Below, in pieces: positions 1-7,077 of a DNA stretch of 12,851 nucleotides; position 1 is the stretch's first letter; each line of letters starts with the position of its first letter. The position numbers were made by a program, and so were the translations under genes. The notes beneath the pieces were generated by a model. That model did no database searches. It was not told the origin of the DNA and worked only from the letters and a program-made list of their open reading frames with translations. The DNA is from Desulfobacteraceae bacterium (GTDB lineage: Bacteria > Desulfobacterota > DSM-4660 > Desulfatiglandales > Desulfatiglandaceae), in assembly GCA_030589225.1 (NCBI GenBank), contig JAUUWD010000012.1, positions 1 to 12,851 on the forward strand, read 5' to 3'.

Positions 1-486
1 GCCTCCTGAAAGCTGATGAGGGTATTCATGGACCCGTTTCTCTGGAGATGGAATCTGGACCATCCTGAGCATATCCACAGCTCGTTCCCAACTCTCCTTC
101 TTACCGAGTCTCTGATGAAGGACAAACATCTCAGAGATCTGATCTCCGATGGTAAAGACAGGGGTAAGGGACGCCATAGGTTCCTGGAAGATCATGGAGA
201 TCCGTTTGCCTCGAATGGCTCTCATTTGCTTCATGGTGAGATCCGGGAGGTTAACACCATCAAAGAGGATTTTTCCGTGGACAATTTTACCGGGCGGCTC
301 TGGTATGAGCCGCATGACGGACAGGGCAGTGACGGTTTTTCCGCAACCAGACTCACCGACCAGCCCAAGGGTTTCCCCCTTGTCCAGGTAAAAGGACACA
401 TCGTCCACTGCCTTGGCTACGCCCTCAAATGTGTAGAAGTATGTTTTGAGCCTTTGGACATCAAGAAGATGTGGATGATGATTCAT
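1..486 (-). CDS. Oligo/dipeptide ABC transporter ATP-binding protein, DppD/OppD type (partial, C-terminus beyond window)
   Basis: This is the N-terminal 162 residues of an ATPase that powers peptide import at the inner face of the cytoplasmic membrane. The visible part holds Walker A GESGCGKT (residues 44-51), a Q-loop with Q101 in IFQEP followed by the family-typical MASLTPVF, and the ABC signature LSGG (159-162), which falls exactly on the window edge. Walker B, the H-loop and the C-terminal oligopeptide-transporter extension are outside. The ATG at 486 is preceded by AGGA six bases upstream. The long plus-strand frame across this region is its antisense shadow. The gene follows the M20 peptidase on the same strand after a 200-bp gap, which fits uptake of peptides followed by hydrolysis. 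DppD is the best subfamily guess, but nickel or other solute transporters of the same family cannot be excluded from half a protein. Confidence 0.92.
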   Translation of the reverse strand, partial: MNHHPHLLDVQRLKTYFYTFEGVAKAVDDVSFYLDKGETLGLVGESGCGKTVTALSVMRLIPEPPGKIVHGKILFDGVNLPDLTMKQMRAIRGKRISMIFQEPMASLTPVFTIGDQISEMFVLHQRLGKKESWERAVDMLRMVQIPSPEKRVHEYPHQLSGG

Positions 487-686
487 GATCGATCCTGGAA
501 TGATAGTAATGATGCCTTATAAAGTGGCAAAGCAGGAAACCTGAGTCTTTACCTCGCATAAAGAAGGGAAACACAGAACAAGGTGCTTTGCTCCGGGATG
601 ATTCTAGTAGGAGATCCGCCTGGACTGGAGCATGAAGATTTTAATGAGGTGCCTCCCAGTCCTGCCCTTCGTCTTTTCGGTCCTAA

Positions 687-1781
687 TCAATCTTCAGCTC
701 GAAGGGTCAGTTTTCCTGAAATTTTCATGAATTCATCGAGTACGCGATAGAGCGTATAGACGCTTTCAATATTTACGTGCTCGTCTTGAGAATGCTGGGT
801 TTGGTCACCATCAGCGCCCCACACAATCCCTTTGATTCCATGTTCAACGAGAAATCGAGCATCGCTCGCACCGTGCTCAAATCCAACTTCCGTATTCTTT
901 GCAATATCAAGAATCAGCTCAAGGTAAGGCGATTCGCCGCCAAAGAAAAGAGGTTCCTTCGTCTCGACTACAAGATCGCCTTGTATTTTTCCTTGCATCG
1001 TTTCAATAAGCTCGTCCATGTTGTCATTTTCAGTATAACGTATATCGAAAAAAGCCTCGGCGTAATCTGGGACTTGATTATGCGATTTTCCTGCGTGGAT
1101 AACGCTGAAATTCGATGTCCTGTGCCAGTGATCCGGGGTTGACTGTTCGAAATATGTCCTCAATTTCATGTAGTCTTCAATCAGTTTTTCAATGGCGTTT
1201 TCACCCAGCCATGGCCTTGCACCATGGGCTGCCTTGCCTTGGGAGACAAGCTTGAGTTTAAGGAGCCCTTTTTCTTTTACCACGATTTTGTGGACATCAC
1301 CTCCATCCAGAGCAATGCAGAAATCGGCTTTAATCTCCTGAAGTGCCCTTTTTGCTCCATTGAAACCACCAAGCTCTTCATCGCCGGTTATCAACACGCC
1401 AAATGGCAGGTCTTCCTGCCCTTTATTTTGTTTTCGAACGTTTTCCAGGTGTTCTTTTAATAGAACCAATGAAAGCGCAGCGGCATATTTGTCGTCAAGA
1501 CTCCCTCGACCATAAAGTTTTCCATTTTTTTCCACAGGTTCAAATAGTTCATCAGGCCCATCAACGACATCAATGTGAGCCATCAACAGTATGGGAACGA
1601 AGCCACTTTGTGGAAGAACCAGAATCGAAGGAATACCATTGTAGTCAAGGCGCCTGTAATTCGCACCATAATCTCTTAAATACCCCTCTATGAAGTCAGC
1701 ACACCTTGTGATCTCTTGTGGATTTGTGTGCATTGACTTGAATCGTATGAGGTCTTTAGTAAGATGAATGAGTTCTTCCAT
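687..1781 (-). CDS. M20/M25/M40 family metallopeptidase (ArgE/DapE/carboxypeptidase-like)
   Basis: This is a cytoplasmic di-zinc amidohydrolase or peptidase of 364 residues, a normal length for the M20 superfamily. Visible ligands and catalytic residues are H69 and D71 (AHIDVV), D96 (GRGSLDDK), E135/E136 (GDEELGG), D159 and H330 (QHSQDEHV). H186 in AAHGARP sits where the dimerisation (lid) domain contributes a substrate-binding histidine. I chose the ATG at 1781 because AAGG lies nine bases upstream; the in-frame TTG at 1790 directly abuts that Shine-Dalgarno and is not credible. The substrate cannot be read from sequence: acetylornithine, succinyl-diaminopimelate, and di- or tripeptides are all served by close relatives. 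The peptide-transporter ATPase downstream favours a peptidase role, by inference. The upstream gap to the LysM gene is filled by a palindromic repeat. Confidence 0.93.
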   Translation of the reverse strand: MEELIHLTKDLIRFKSMHTNPQEITRCADFIEGYLRDYGANYRRLDYNGIPSILVLPQSGFVPILLMAHIDVVDGPDELFEPVEKNGKLYGRGSLDDKYAAALSLVLLKEHLENVRKQNKGQEDLPFGVLITGDEELGGFNGAKRALQEIKADFCIALDGGDVHKIVVKEKGLLKLKLVSQGKAAHGARPWLGENAIEKLIEDYMKLRTYFEQSTPDHWHRTSNFSVIHAGKSHNQVPDYAEAFFDIRYTENDNMDELIETMQGKIQGDLVVETKEPLFFGGESPYLELILDIAKNTEVGFEHGASDARFLVEHGIKGIVWGADGDQTQHSQDEHVNIESVYTLYRVLDEFMKISGKLTLRAED

Positions 1782-1798
1782 TGCAATCAACCTTGATG

Positions 1799-1945
1799 AA
1801 CTCGTAAAAAGTCCGATTTAGACGGTTTCGTAAAAAGTTCAAATTCAAGGCATGCAAATTTTGTAATCATGAGGCGTACTAATCGTACGTTGAATGATTA
1901 CGAAATGCAGCACAACGCAGAAGTTGGACTTTTTACGAGACCGTC
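1799..1945. repeat. Long imperfect palindromic repeat (MITE/REP-like) with 22-bp inverted arms
   Basis: The left arm at 1821-1842 and right arm at 1924-1945 are inverted copies matching at 20 of 22 positions; both contain CGTAAAAAGT. A third, partial direct copy sits just outside the left arm, where 1801-1814 (CTCGTAAAAAGTCC) is identical to the complement of the right arm. Inside, 1859-1870 pairs with 1894-1905 (11 of 12 positions), and CGTAC at 1875-1879 pairs with GTACG at 1885-1889 at the tip. The element could fold almost end to end. It encodes nothing visible and fills nearly all of the gap between the stop of the LysM gene and the start of the M20 gene. Confidence 0.85.
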
Positions 1946-1949
1946 AACC

Positions 1950-2594
1950 TTACTGACCGCTGCCCTTAGCAATAAGGAGTTTTTGGCCCGGGTAGATGAG
2001 TTGTTTTGCGCGTAGGTTGTTAAGGCGACGCAACTCGGCTACCGAAATGCCGTATTTCTGGGCAATCCCGTAAGGGCTGTCACCGGAACGTACCACGTGG
2101 TACCGCTTTTTGGCCTCGGGAGTCCCTTTTTTCTCATCAGCACGTGAGGGTTCTGTCTTCACAGCAACCGGGGTCGGTGTTTTCCGCAGCGTTTTGACTT
2201 CCTGGGATACGTTTTCCAGCCTTTTTGCCAGGGATTGCCCGGATCTATCCACCTTTGCAATGGATTTCTTTAGATTCTGTTCCTGTTTCTCAAGGTGAAC
2301 AATTCTTTCATACATCCCCTCAAGGCGTTCTAATCTCTCCTCGATCCGGTCAATCCGGGGCTGGATAGAAGATAGTTTTTCTGTTGCCACATCACTGCCG
2401 CCCCCAAACAATAAGGCAATGAGGGCAATAAAAAGGATAATGACTCCACCCCAAAGGACCAGGATTTTTCTTTTTGGTTTTGAATCAAGCGATTCTCTTG
2501 GGCGTTCGGGATTTTCATTGTTTGCTGCATACCCGAGGTCATCAGCAAGTCCTTCCATTAGATCCTTCATTTCTTTTTCACGGCTATCGTTCAT
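1950..2594 (-). CDS. LysM-domain protein with N-terminal membrane anchor and coiled coil
   Basis: This is a predicted type II inner-membrane protein of 214 residues. Residues 1-43 are charged and cytoplasmic, ending in the basic cluster KPKRK. Residues 44-63 form one hydrophobic membrane helix. Residues about 73-140 have heptad-like, Leu/Ile and Glu/Lys-rich sequence typical of a coiled coil. A Pro/Lys/Glu-rich linker (139-163) leads to a C-terminal LysM domain (about 165-209, YHVVRSGDS to PGQKLLI), which in this family binds the glycan strands of peptidoglycan. The protein would span the periplasm from membrane to wall. No enzymatic domain is seen, so a structural or scaffolding role is the most that can be inferred. 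AAGGAG six bases before the ATG supports the start. It is the first gene of the leftward block and is divergent from the thymidylate synthase homologue. Confidence 0.9.
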   Translation of the reverse strand: MNDSREKEMKDLMEGLADDLGYAANNENPERPRESLDSKPKRKILVLWGGVIILFIALIALLFGGGSDVATEKLSSIQPRIDRIEERLERLEGMYERIVHLEKQEQNLKKSIAKVDRSGQSLAKRLENVSQEVKTLRKTPTPVAVKTEPSRADEKKGTPEAKKRYHVVRSGDSPYGIAQKYGISVAELRRLNNLRAKQLIYPGQKLLIAKGSGQ

Positions 2595-2639
2595 CCATCA
2601 CTCCTTAGAAAAGTCCAACTTTCTCATTGACAAGAAATC

Positions 2640-2655
2640 CTTTTGCCTGCAAAAG
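2640..2655. promoter_or_regulatory. Perfect 7-2-7 palindrome in a divergent intergenic region (candidate operator)
   Basis: CTTTTGC at 2640-2646 and GCAAAAG at 2649-2655 are exact inverted copies separated by CT. The site lies between the divergent LysM gene (start 2594) and the thymidylate synthase homologue (start 2729). A TATAAA at 2661-2666, just to its right, could be a plus-strand -10 element, but no convincing -35 lies at the proper spacing. The position is what an operator for a dimeric regulator would have, but no regulator is identified. Confidence 0.3.
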
Positions 2656-2728
2656 TGTGATATAAAATACATCCATAATTTAATATCTGACTTTTAAATT
2701 AAATGAAAGCACTTTTTTGAGGGGACCC

Positions 2729-3433
2729 ATGAAAATTGAGTTTATTGAAGCCCGGGACCTGCCTGATGCATGGTTCCAGTGCGTTTACAGGTTGCTTGAA
2801 GCCGGTAGTGAATACATAATAGACAGAGGGAGCTATGAGGGGCAAAAACGACTCGAATTTGATTATGTGACCGTGCATATCAAATATCCCGATGTACGAC
2901 CCCTTTTGCCGGATATCCCTCTTTCCCTTGGAATCCCGAATCCAGTTGCAGAAGGCTATCTGGAGGAATACCTTCCCTACCTTATGACCTCAGTCAAACA
3001 GCCTGGTGAAGACTACACCTACGGCTCGTACTTAGAGACCCAGATTGTTGAGGTCATTCGCATGTACAGGGAGGATGGCTACAAAACGAATCAAGCTTAC
3101 ATGACCGTGGGTGAGCCAAAGGCTATCTACCTGAACGACCCACCATGCCTCCGGGGCATTGATACCCGCATTAAGGATGATAAGCTCCATTTCATTGTCT
3201 ATTTCCGATCCTGGGATCTCTGGAACGGCTTTCCTGCAAACCTGGGGGCCATACAGCTCATGAAGGAGTATATGGCTTCAAGCATTGGTGTGGCGGACGG
3301 TGAGATCATCGCCTCCAGCAAGGGACTTCACTTATACGACTATGTGTGGGAACTGGCAAAACTTCGTACAATGTGCGACAACCCTTCAGCACTGGCATCA
3401 GGCCAATGCCAGGACGAAGCAAATGAAACCTGA
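2729..3433 (+). CDS. Thymidylate synthase family protein (ThyA fold, methanogen-type)
   Basis: This 234-residue protein aligns by eye with the ThyA family, in the short form found in methanogenic archaea, not the ~264-residue E. coli form. The nucleophile motif PPC is present (C140). The downstream FRSWD gives R160, S161 and D163, equivalent to E. coli R166, S167 and D169. N171 matches N177, the residue that selects dUMP over dCMP. H201 and Y203 match H207 and Y209. R33 is a candidate for R21. The Arg-Arg pair that reaches the dUMP phosphate of the partner subunit (E. coli R126/R127) appears as Asn-Gln (residues 121-122), and the usual C-terminal closing segment is absent. Established members make dTMP from dUMP and methylene-tetrahydrofolate; activity here is inferred. 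The ATG at 2729 follows GAGGGG by four bases and is preferred to the TTG at 2717. It overlaps rlmN by 11 bp. Confidence 0.8.
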   Translation: MKIEFIEARDLPDAWFQCVYRLLEAGSEYIIDRGSYEGQKRLEFDYVTVHIKYPDVRPLLPDIPLSLGIPNPVAEGYLEEYLPYLMTSVKQPGEDYTYGSYLETQIVEVIRMYREDGYKTNQAYMTVGEPKAIYLNDPPCLRGIDTRIKDDKLHFIVYFRSWDLWNGFPANLGAIQLMKEYMASSIGVADGEIIASSKGLHLYDYVWELAKLRTMCDNPSALASGQCQDEANET

Positions 3434-4484
3434 CCTTATAGGGCTGAATGCCCATGAAATTGAAGAGTGGGCAGTAGGCCTGGGTATTGACGCTTACCGG
3501 GGCCGGCAAATTCAACACTGGCTCTTTAAGAGGCTTGCCAGCTCCTTTGAGGAGATGACTGACCTTTCCAAATCTCTTAGGGCCCTTTTGAAAGAAAAAG
3601 TGAATATCAGCACTTTGGAAAAAATTAAGAGCCTGGTCTCCGAAGACGGGACGGAAAAATACCTCTTTAGATTATCAGATGGATATTACATTGAATCAGT
3701 ACTCATCCCGGAAAGAGATCACTTCACCCTGTGCGTTTCTTCACAGGCAGGTTGTGCCATGGGCTGCCGTTTTTGCCTTACCGCAAAACAGGGGCTCAAA
3801 AGGGACCTAACACCATCGGAAATTATTGATCAAGTCATACAGGCGAGAAAATCCATGGATGATCCGGATAGGATGACCAATATCGTACTCATGGGCATGG
3901 GCGAACCGCTTGCCAATTATGACGCAATAGTCAAAGCCATCGGGATCCTGATCAGTGAAGATGGAATGAATTTTTCCCACCGAAAAGTGACCCTTTCCAC
4001 ATGTGGACTGGTACCCCAAATAAAAAAAATGGGGCAGGATATCACAGTCAACCTGGCCATATCGCTAAACGCTGGAGATGACAAAACCCGTAATTTTCTC
4101 ATGCCCATAAACAAAAAATACCCGTTGAATAGCCTGATTTCAGCTTGCAGGAATTTTCCTCTTCCAAACAGACGGATGATTACATTTGAGTATATTCTTA
4201 TTGAAGGTATAAACGATAGAGATGAAGATGCCTTAAACCTTTGCAGCCTTTTGTCAGGGCTGAGGGCAAAGATCAACTTGATCCCTCTAAATCCCTACCC
4301 TGAGTCCCAAATGTCCCCTCCCTCCATGGGGCGAATACTCCAATTTCAAGAGATTCTTATTAAAAATCATTTCACTGCCATCATAAGAAAAAGCAAGGGA
4401 AGAGACATCCAGGCAGCATGCGGTCAGTTGAGTGGCATATTTCACTTGCACTCAAACTCCAATATGCTATCTTCACATCTTTAA
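3423..4484 (+). CDS. rlmN: Dual-specificity 23S rRNA/tRNA adenine-C2 methyltransferase RlmN
   Basis: This radical-SAM enzyme methylates C2 of A2503 in 23S rRNA and of A37 in some tRNAs. At 353 residues it is full length. The cluster-binding motif CxxxCxxC is C111, C115 and C118, in GCAMGCRFC. The two catalytic cysteines of the ping-pong mechanism are C104 (TLCVSSQ) and C333 (DIQAACGQL), matching E. coli C118 and C355. The N-terminal region (about 1-90) contains the helical RNA-binding part, including [11 protein letters not shown]. The ATG at 3423 has AGGA eight bases upstream inside the end of the thymidylate synthase gene. A reading frame extends further upstream but would overlap that gene deeply. 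The Cfr paralogue modifies C8 instead; the N-terminal and C-terminal segments here read as RlmN, and nothing suggests antibiotic-resistance Cfr. Confidence 0.96.
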   Translation: MKPDLIGLNAHEIEEWAVGLGIDAYRGRQIQHWLFKRLASSFEEMTDLSKSLRALLKEKVNISTLEKIKSLVSEDGTEKYLFRLSDGYYIESVLIPERDHFTLCVSSQAGCAMGCRFCLTAKQGLKRDLTPSEIIDQVIQARKSMDDPDRMTNIVLMGMGEPLANYDAIVKAIGILISEDGMNFSHRKVTLSTCGLVPQIKKMGQDITVNLAISLNAGDDKTRNFLMPINKKYPLNSLISACRNFPLPNRRMITFEYILIEGINDRDEDALNLCSLLSGLRAKINLIPLNPYPESQMSPPSMGRILQFQEILIKNHFTAIIRKSKGRDIQAACGQLSGIFHLHSNSNMLSSHL

Positions 4485-4503
4485 ATTCACCGTGGAAAGG
4501 TCT

Positions 4504-4890
4504 ATGAAATATATTGAATTAGATTTCTCAAAGGGAAACGGCCTCTTGCCTGCCATTGTCCAGGACTTTAGATCAGGCAGAGTGTTGATGTTAGCCTATA
4601 TTAACCAGGCTTCCTGGGAAAAAACCCTTGAGACAGGAGAGACCCACTTCTGGAGTCGATCACGCCAGGAGCTATGGCATAAAGGCGGGACATCGGGGCA
4701 TATCCAGAAGGTAAAGGAAATCTGTGCGGATTGTGACGACGATACCGTTCTTTTCAAGGTGGAGCAAATAGGTGGCGCCGCCTGCCACTTAGGGTATGAA
4801 TCCTGCTTTCATAAGAAAGTAGACCGTGACGGAAATGTATCAATAGTGGATGAAAAAGTATTCGATACAGATAAGGTATATAAGAAATGA
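4504..4890 (+). CDS. hisI: Phosphoribosyl-AMP cyclohydrolase HisI (monofunctional)
   Basis: HisI opens the adenine ring of phosphoribosyl-AMP in the third step of histidine synthesis. The 128-residue length is that of the single-domain enzyme, and no HisE pyrophosphohydrolase domain is fused. Active-site sequence is intact: [14 protein letters not shown] (48-61), then CADCDDD, giving the Mg ligands D76, D78 and D80 and the Zn ligand C77, and the paired Zn cysteines C94 and C101. The active site forms between two subunits in characterised homologues. The ATG at 4504 is chosen because GGAAAGG lies just upstream and the protein starts like other HisI; the frame is open further left only inside rlmN. 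It sits 19 bases after rlmN and overlaps hisG by four bases (ATGA), so translational coupling with hisG is likely. Confidence 0.96.
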   Translation: MKYIELDFSKGNGLLPAIVQDFRSGRVLMLAYINQASWEKTLETGETHFWSRSRQELWHKGGTSGHIQKVKEICADCDDDTVLFKVEQIGGAACHLGYESCFHKKVDRDGNVSIVDEKVFDTDKVYKK

Positions 4891-5759
4891 AAAAACTTAA
4901 ATTCGGAATTCCCAAAGGAAGCCTTCAGCAGGCGACCGTTAATCTGTTTGAAAAATCAGGGTGGAAGATAAACATAAACGGCCGAAGCTATTTCCCGGAT
5001 ATTAACGACGAAGAAATAGAATGCAACATCTGCCGTGCCCAGGAGATGCCCCGATACGTTGAGAACGGGACCATAGACGCAGGTCTTACCGGCAAGGACT
5101 GGATAGAAGAGAATGAATCGGATGTAGTGGTGGTGGATGACCTGATCTATTCCAAAAGGAGCCAAAAACCAGCCCGTTGGGTCCTGGCAGTACCTTCTGA
5201 CTCAAACTTAAAGCGCCTCGAGGATCTGCAAGGCAAAAAGATTGCTACAGAACTGGTAAATTATACCAGGAGGTATTTCAAAGAGAGAAATATCGATGTT
5301 AAAATCGAGTTTTCATGGGGCGCCACCGAAGCAAAAGTCGTGTCTGGTCTGGTTGATGCCATTGTGGAAGTGACAGAAACCGAAAGCACTATCAGGGCAC
5401 ACGGCCTGAAAATCATCCATGAATTCATGGAATCAAACACTCAATTGATCGCCAACAGTGAGTCTTATAAGGACCCCTGGAAAAAAGAAAAAATCGAGCA
5501 GATCGCTTTGTTGCTCAAAGGCGCCCTCAGGGCAGAGAATCTGGTGGGATTGAAAATGAACGTTCCTGAGAAAAAAATTGAAACGGTGATCAACATCCTG
5601 CCGAGCCTGAACGCCCCGACTGTGGCAGGCCTTTACAACTCGAATTGGGTCTCCGTGGAAACGATCGTCGATGTGAAAACCGTAAGGAATTTGATCCCCC
5701 GGCTGAGACAAGCTGGCGCTGAAGGCATCATAGAATATCCCCTGAATAAAGTTATTTGA
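4887..5759 (+). CDS. hisG: ATP phosphoribosyltransferase HisG (long form)
   Basis: HisG joins ATP and PRPP, the committed first step of histidine synthesis. The 290-residue length places it with the long, self-sufficient HisG that has a C-terminal ACT-like regulatory domain (about residues 215-290) for feedback by histidine and needs no HisZ. The N-terminal catalytic part begins [12 protein letters not shown], and DAGLTGKDW lies at 64-72. The PRPP-binding segment is at about 155-169, [15 protein letters not shown]. In most family members I recall, the loop reads ETG; here the equivalent residue appears to be E166. The ATG overlaps the hisI stop. The next gene lies across a repeat that contains a terminator-like stretch, so hisG may end this transcription unit. 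No other his gene is visible. Confidence 0.96.
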   Translation: MKKLKFGIPKGSLQQATVNLFEKSGWKININGRSYFPDINDEEIECNICRAQEMPRYVENGTIDAGLTGKDWIEENESDVVVVDDLIYSKRSQKPARWVLAVPSDSNLKRLEDLQGKKIATELVNYTRRYFKERNIDVKIEFSWGATEAKVVSGLVDAIVEVTETESTIRAHGLKIIHEFMESNTQLIANSESYKDPWKKEKIEQIALLLKGALRAENLVGLKMNVPEKKIETVINILPSLNAPTVAGLYNSNWVSVETIVDVKTVRNLIPRLRQAGAEGIIEYPLNKVI

Positions 5760-5777
5760 CTGGAATATGGGCAACAT

Positions 5778-5901
5778 CTCAATAAGCCCGGGCATTCCGA
5801 CTGCTTCCCCCTTTTGCAAAGGGGGATTGAGGCCCGCCCTCCAGCCAAGCGGAGTGAGGCGGACGGGGGGATTTTTTCTAATATAGCCCGAACTTATTGA
5901 G
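5778..5901. repeat. 124-bp repeat element with terminal inverted repeats and internal hairpin (MITE-like)
   Basis: The ends at 5778-5793 and 5886-5901 are inverted copies matching at 14 of 16 positions, with CTCAATAAG as the perfect outer part. Inside is a perfect nine-pair hairpin with a TGC loop (5806-5826; CCCCCTTT against AAAGGGGG). GGGGGATT occurs twice in direct orientation, at 5821-5828 and 5866-5873. The element fills most of the 153-bp gap between hisG and the aminotransferase gene. No coding capacity is apparent. A long antisense frame crosses it, but that is a shadow. Confidence 0.75.
5834..5877 (+). terminator. Possible intrinsic terminator after hisG, inside the repeat
   Basis: CCGCC (5834-5838) can pair with GGCGG (5858-5862) and CTCC (5839-5842) with GGAG (5851-5854), leaving a three-base bulge. 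A G-run at 5865-5870 and six T (5872-5877) follow. The C-run at 5807-5811 could pair with that G-run, giving an outer stem that ends right at the T-run. It could equally pair with 5821-5825, so two folds compete. Termination is plausible but not certain. Confidence 0.4.
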
Positions 5902-5912
5902 AACTTACGAGT

Positions 5913-7064
5913 ATGGAAATGAAAAAGGTGAGTAAAAGAGCCCGGGAAATCCCTCCATTCATAGTCATGGAGGTACTTGAAAAGGCCCATGAACTTGAAA
6001 GGCAGGGACGTAATATCATTCACCTGGAGGTGGGTGAACCTGATTTTCCGACCCCCCGGTGCATCTGTGAAGCGGCTCAGGAGGCCATGGAAAAGGGTGA
6101 AACCCATTACACTCATAGTCTCGGAATCCTTGAACTCAGAGAGGCCATCTGTGAACATTACCGTGAAAAATATGGGGTTCATGTTGATCCAGGGAAGATC
6201 ATAGTCACCTCAGGCACGTCTCCGGCCCTCTTCATGGTCTTTTCGACCCTTTTAGAAGTTGGGGATGAAATAATTATGTCTGATCCCCACTACCCCTGTT
6301 ATCCCAACTTTGCAAACTTCATGGGAGCAAAACCTGCCTTTGTCAATGTGCACGAAGAAGATGGTTTTCAGTTAAGACCGGAAGAGATCAAGAAAAAGAT
6401 GGGCCCAGGGACCAGAGCCATCCTTATCAATTCCCCCTCAAATCCCACTGGAAATCTTCTCTCAAGCGAGCGAATGGAAAAGGTCGCCGACCTGGATCTC
6501 CCAATCATATCAGATGAAATCTACCATGGGCTGGTTTACGGAGACAAAGAACATTCGATCCTGGAGTTTACCGATAACGCATTCGTGCTAAACGGATTTT
6601 CCAAGCTTTACGCCATGACCGGATGGCGTCTGGGTTATGTCATAGCACCCCCTGAATTTGTCCGTCCTTTACAAAAGGTGCAACAGAACTTTTTCATATC
6701 CGCGGGAAGCATTTCCCAATGGGCAGGTCTGGCTGCCCTCACCAAGGCCCAAGACGACGTGGAACGAATGAAAACCACATACGATGAACGGCGCAGGTAC
6801 ATGATCCGGAGAGTCAGGGAACTGGGATTTGGCCTTACCGTGGAACCTTCAGGGGCATTTTACCTTTTGATCAACGCCAGACACCTCACCGACAGCTCCT
6901 ATGAACTGGCCTTTGAGATTCTTGAAAAAGCAGGTGTAGGCGTGACTCCAGGAATCGATTTCGGAGAAAACTCAGAGGGCTATCTAAGGCTATCTTATGC
7001 CAATTCCCTGGAGAATATAGAAGAAGGATTGAAAAGGCTCGAAGGCTTCTTGAACAGAAGGTAA
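5913..7064 (+). CDS. Class I/II pyridoxal-phosphate aminotransferase (aspartate aminotransferase-like)
   Basis: This is a fold-type I, PLP-dependent aminotransferase of 383 residues. Landmarks are N177 in SPSNPTG, D201 and Y204 in SDEIYHG, the PLP lysine K231 in NGFSKLYAMTGWRLGY, R239 for the cofactor phosphate and R359 in YLRLSYANS for the substrate alpha-carboxylate. The sequence reads as the AspC/AlaT-like group. The amino acid used is not determined; the nearby hisI and hisG raise histidinol-phosphate aminotransferase as a thought, but nothing in the sequence is HisC-specific. The ATG at 5913 is used; ribosome-binding sequence is weak (only GAG just upstream), and a second ATG at 5919 is an alternative. 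A repeat element separates it from hisG, so it may have its own promoter. engB begins 13 bases after its stop. Confidence 0.92.
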   Translation: MEMKKVSKRAREIPPFIVMEVLEKAHELERQGRNIIHLEVGEPDFPTPRCICEAAQEAMEKGETHYTHSLGILELREAICEHYREKYGVHVDPGKIIVTSGTSPALFMVFSTLLEVGDEIIMSDPHYPCYPNFANFMGAKPAFVNVHEEDGFQLRPEEIKKKMGPGTRAILINSPSNPTGNLLSSERMEKVADLDLPIISDEIYHGLVYGDKEHSILEFTDNAFVLNGFSKLYAMTGWRLGYVIAPPEFVRPLQKVQQNFFISAGSISQWAGLAALTKAQDDVERMKTTYDERRRYMIRRVRELGFGLTVEPSGAFYLLINARHLTDSSYELAFEILEKAGVGVTPGIDFGENSEGYLRLSYANSLENIEEGLKRLEGFLNRR

Positions 7065-7077
7065 ACTGTAATAGTAA

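Noticed and set aside
16..522. A 168-residue plus-strand open frame at the left edge
   Set aside because: The complementary strand encodes a clear DppD-type ATPase with Walker A and the ABC signature, so this is antisense.
503..530. TTGCCA and TACTAT with a 16-base spacer on the minus strand before the DppD gene
   Set aside because: Transcription would start about ten bases before the ATG and leave the ribosome-binding sequence at the very 5' end; the match is too weak to call a promoter.
487..686. The 200-bp gap between the M20 gene and the DppD gene
   Set aside because: I found only a weak seven-pair inverted repeat (GGACTGG/CCAGTCC) with a long loop and no T-run, so no terminator or element is called.
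2609..2621. A 13-base match (AAGTTGGACTTTT) to the right arm of the 1799-1945 repeat, in inverse orientation at the other end of the LysM gene
   Set aside because: A 13-base match is expected by chance in a window of this size, and flanking bases do not extend it.
3285..3422. Upstream extension of the rlmN reading frame
   Set aside because: It would overlap the thymidylate synthase gene by almost 150 bp, and a good Shine-Dalgarno precedes the ATG at 3423, where RlmN homology begins.
5433..6182. A 249-residue minus-strand open frame across hisG end, the repeat and the aminotransferase start
   Set aside because: It is antisense to two well-supported genes, crosses the palindromic repeat, and its translation resembles no protein family; it is a shadow.
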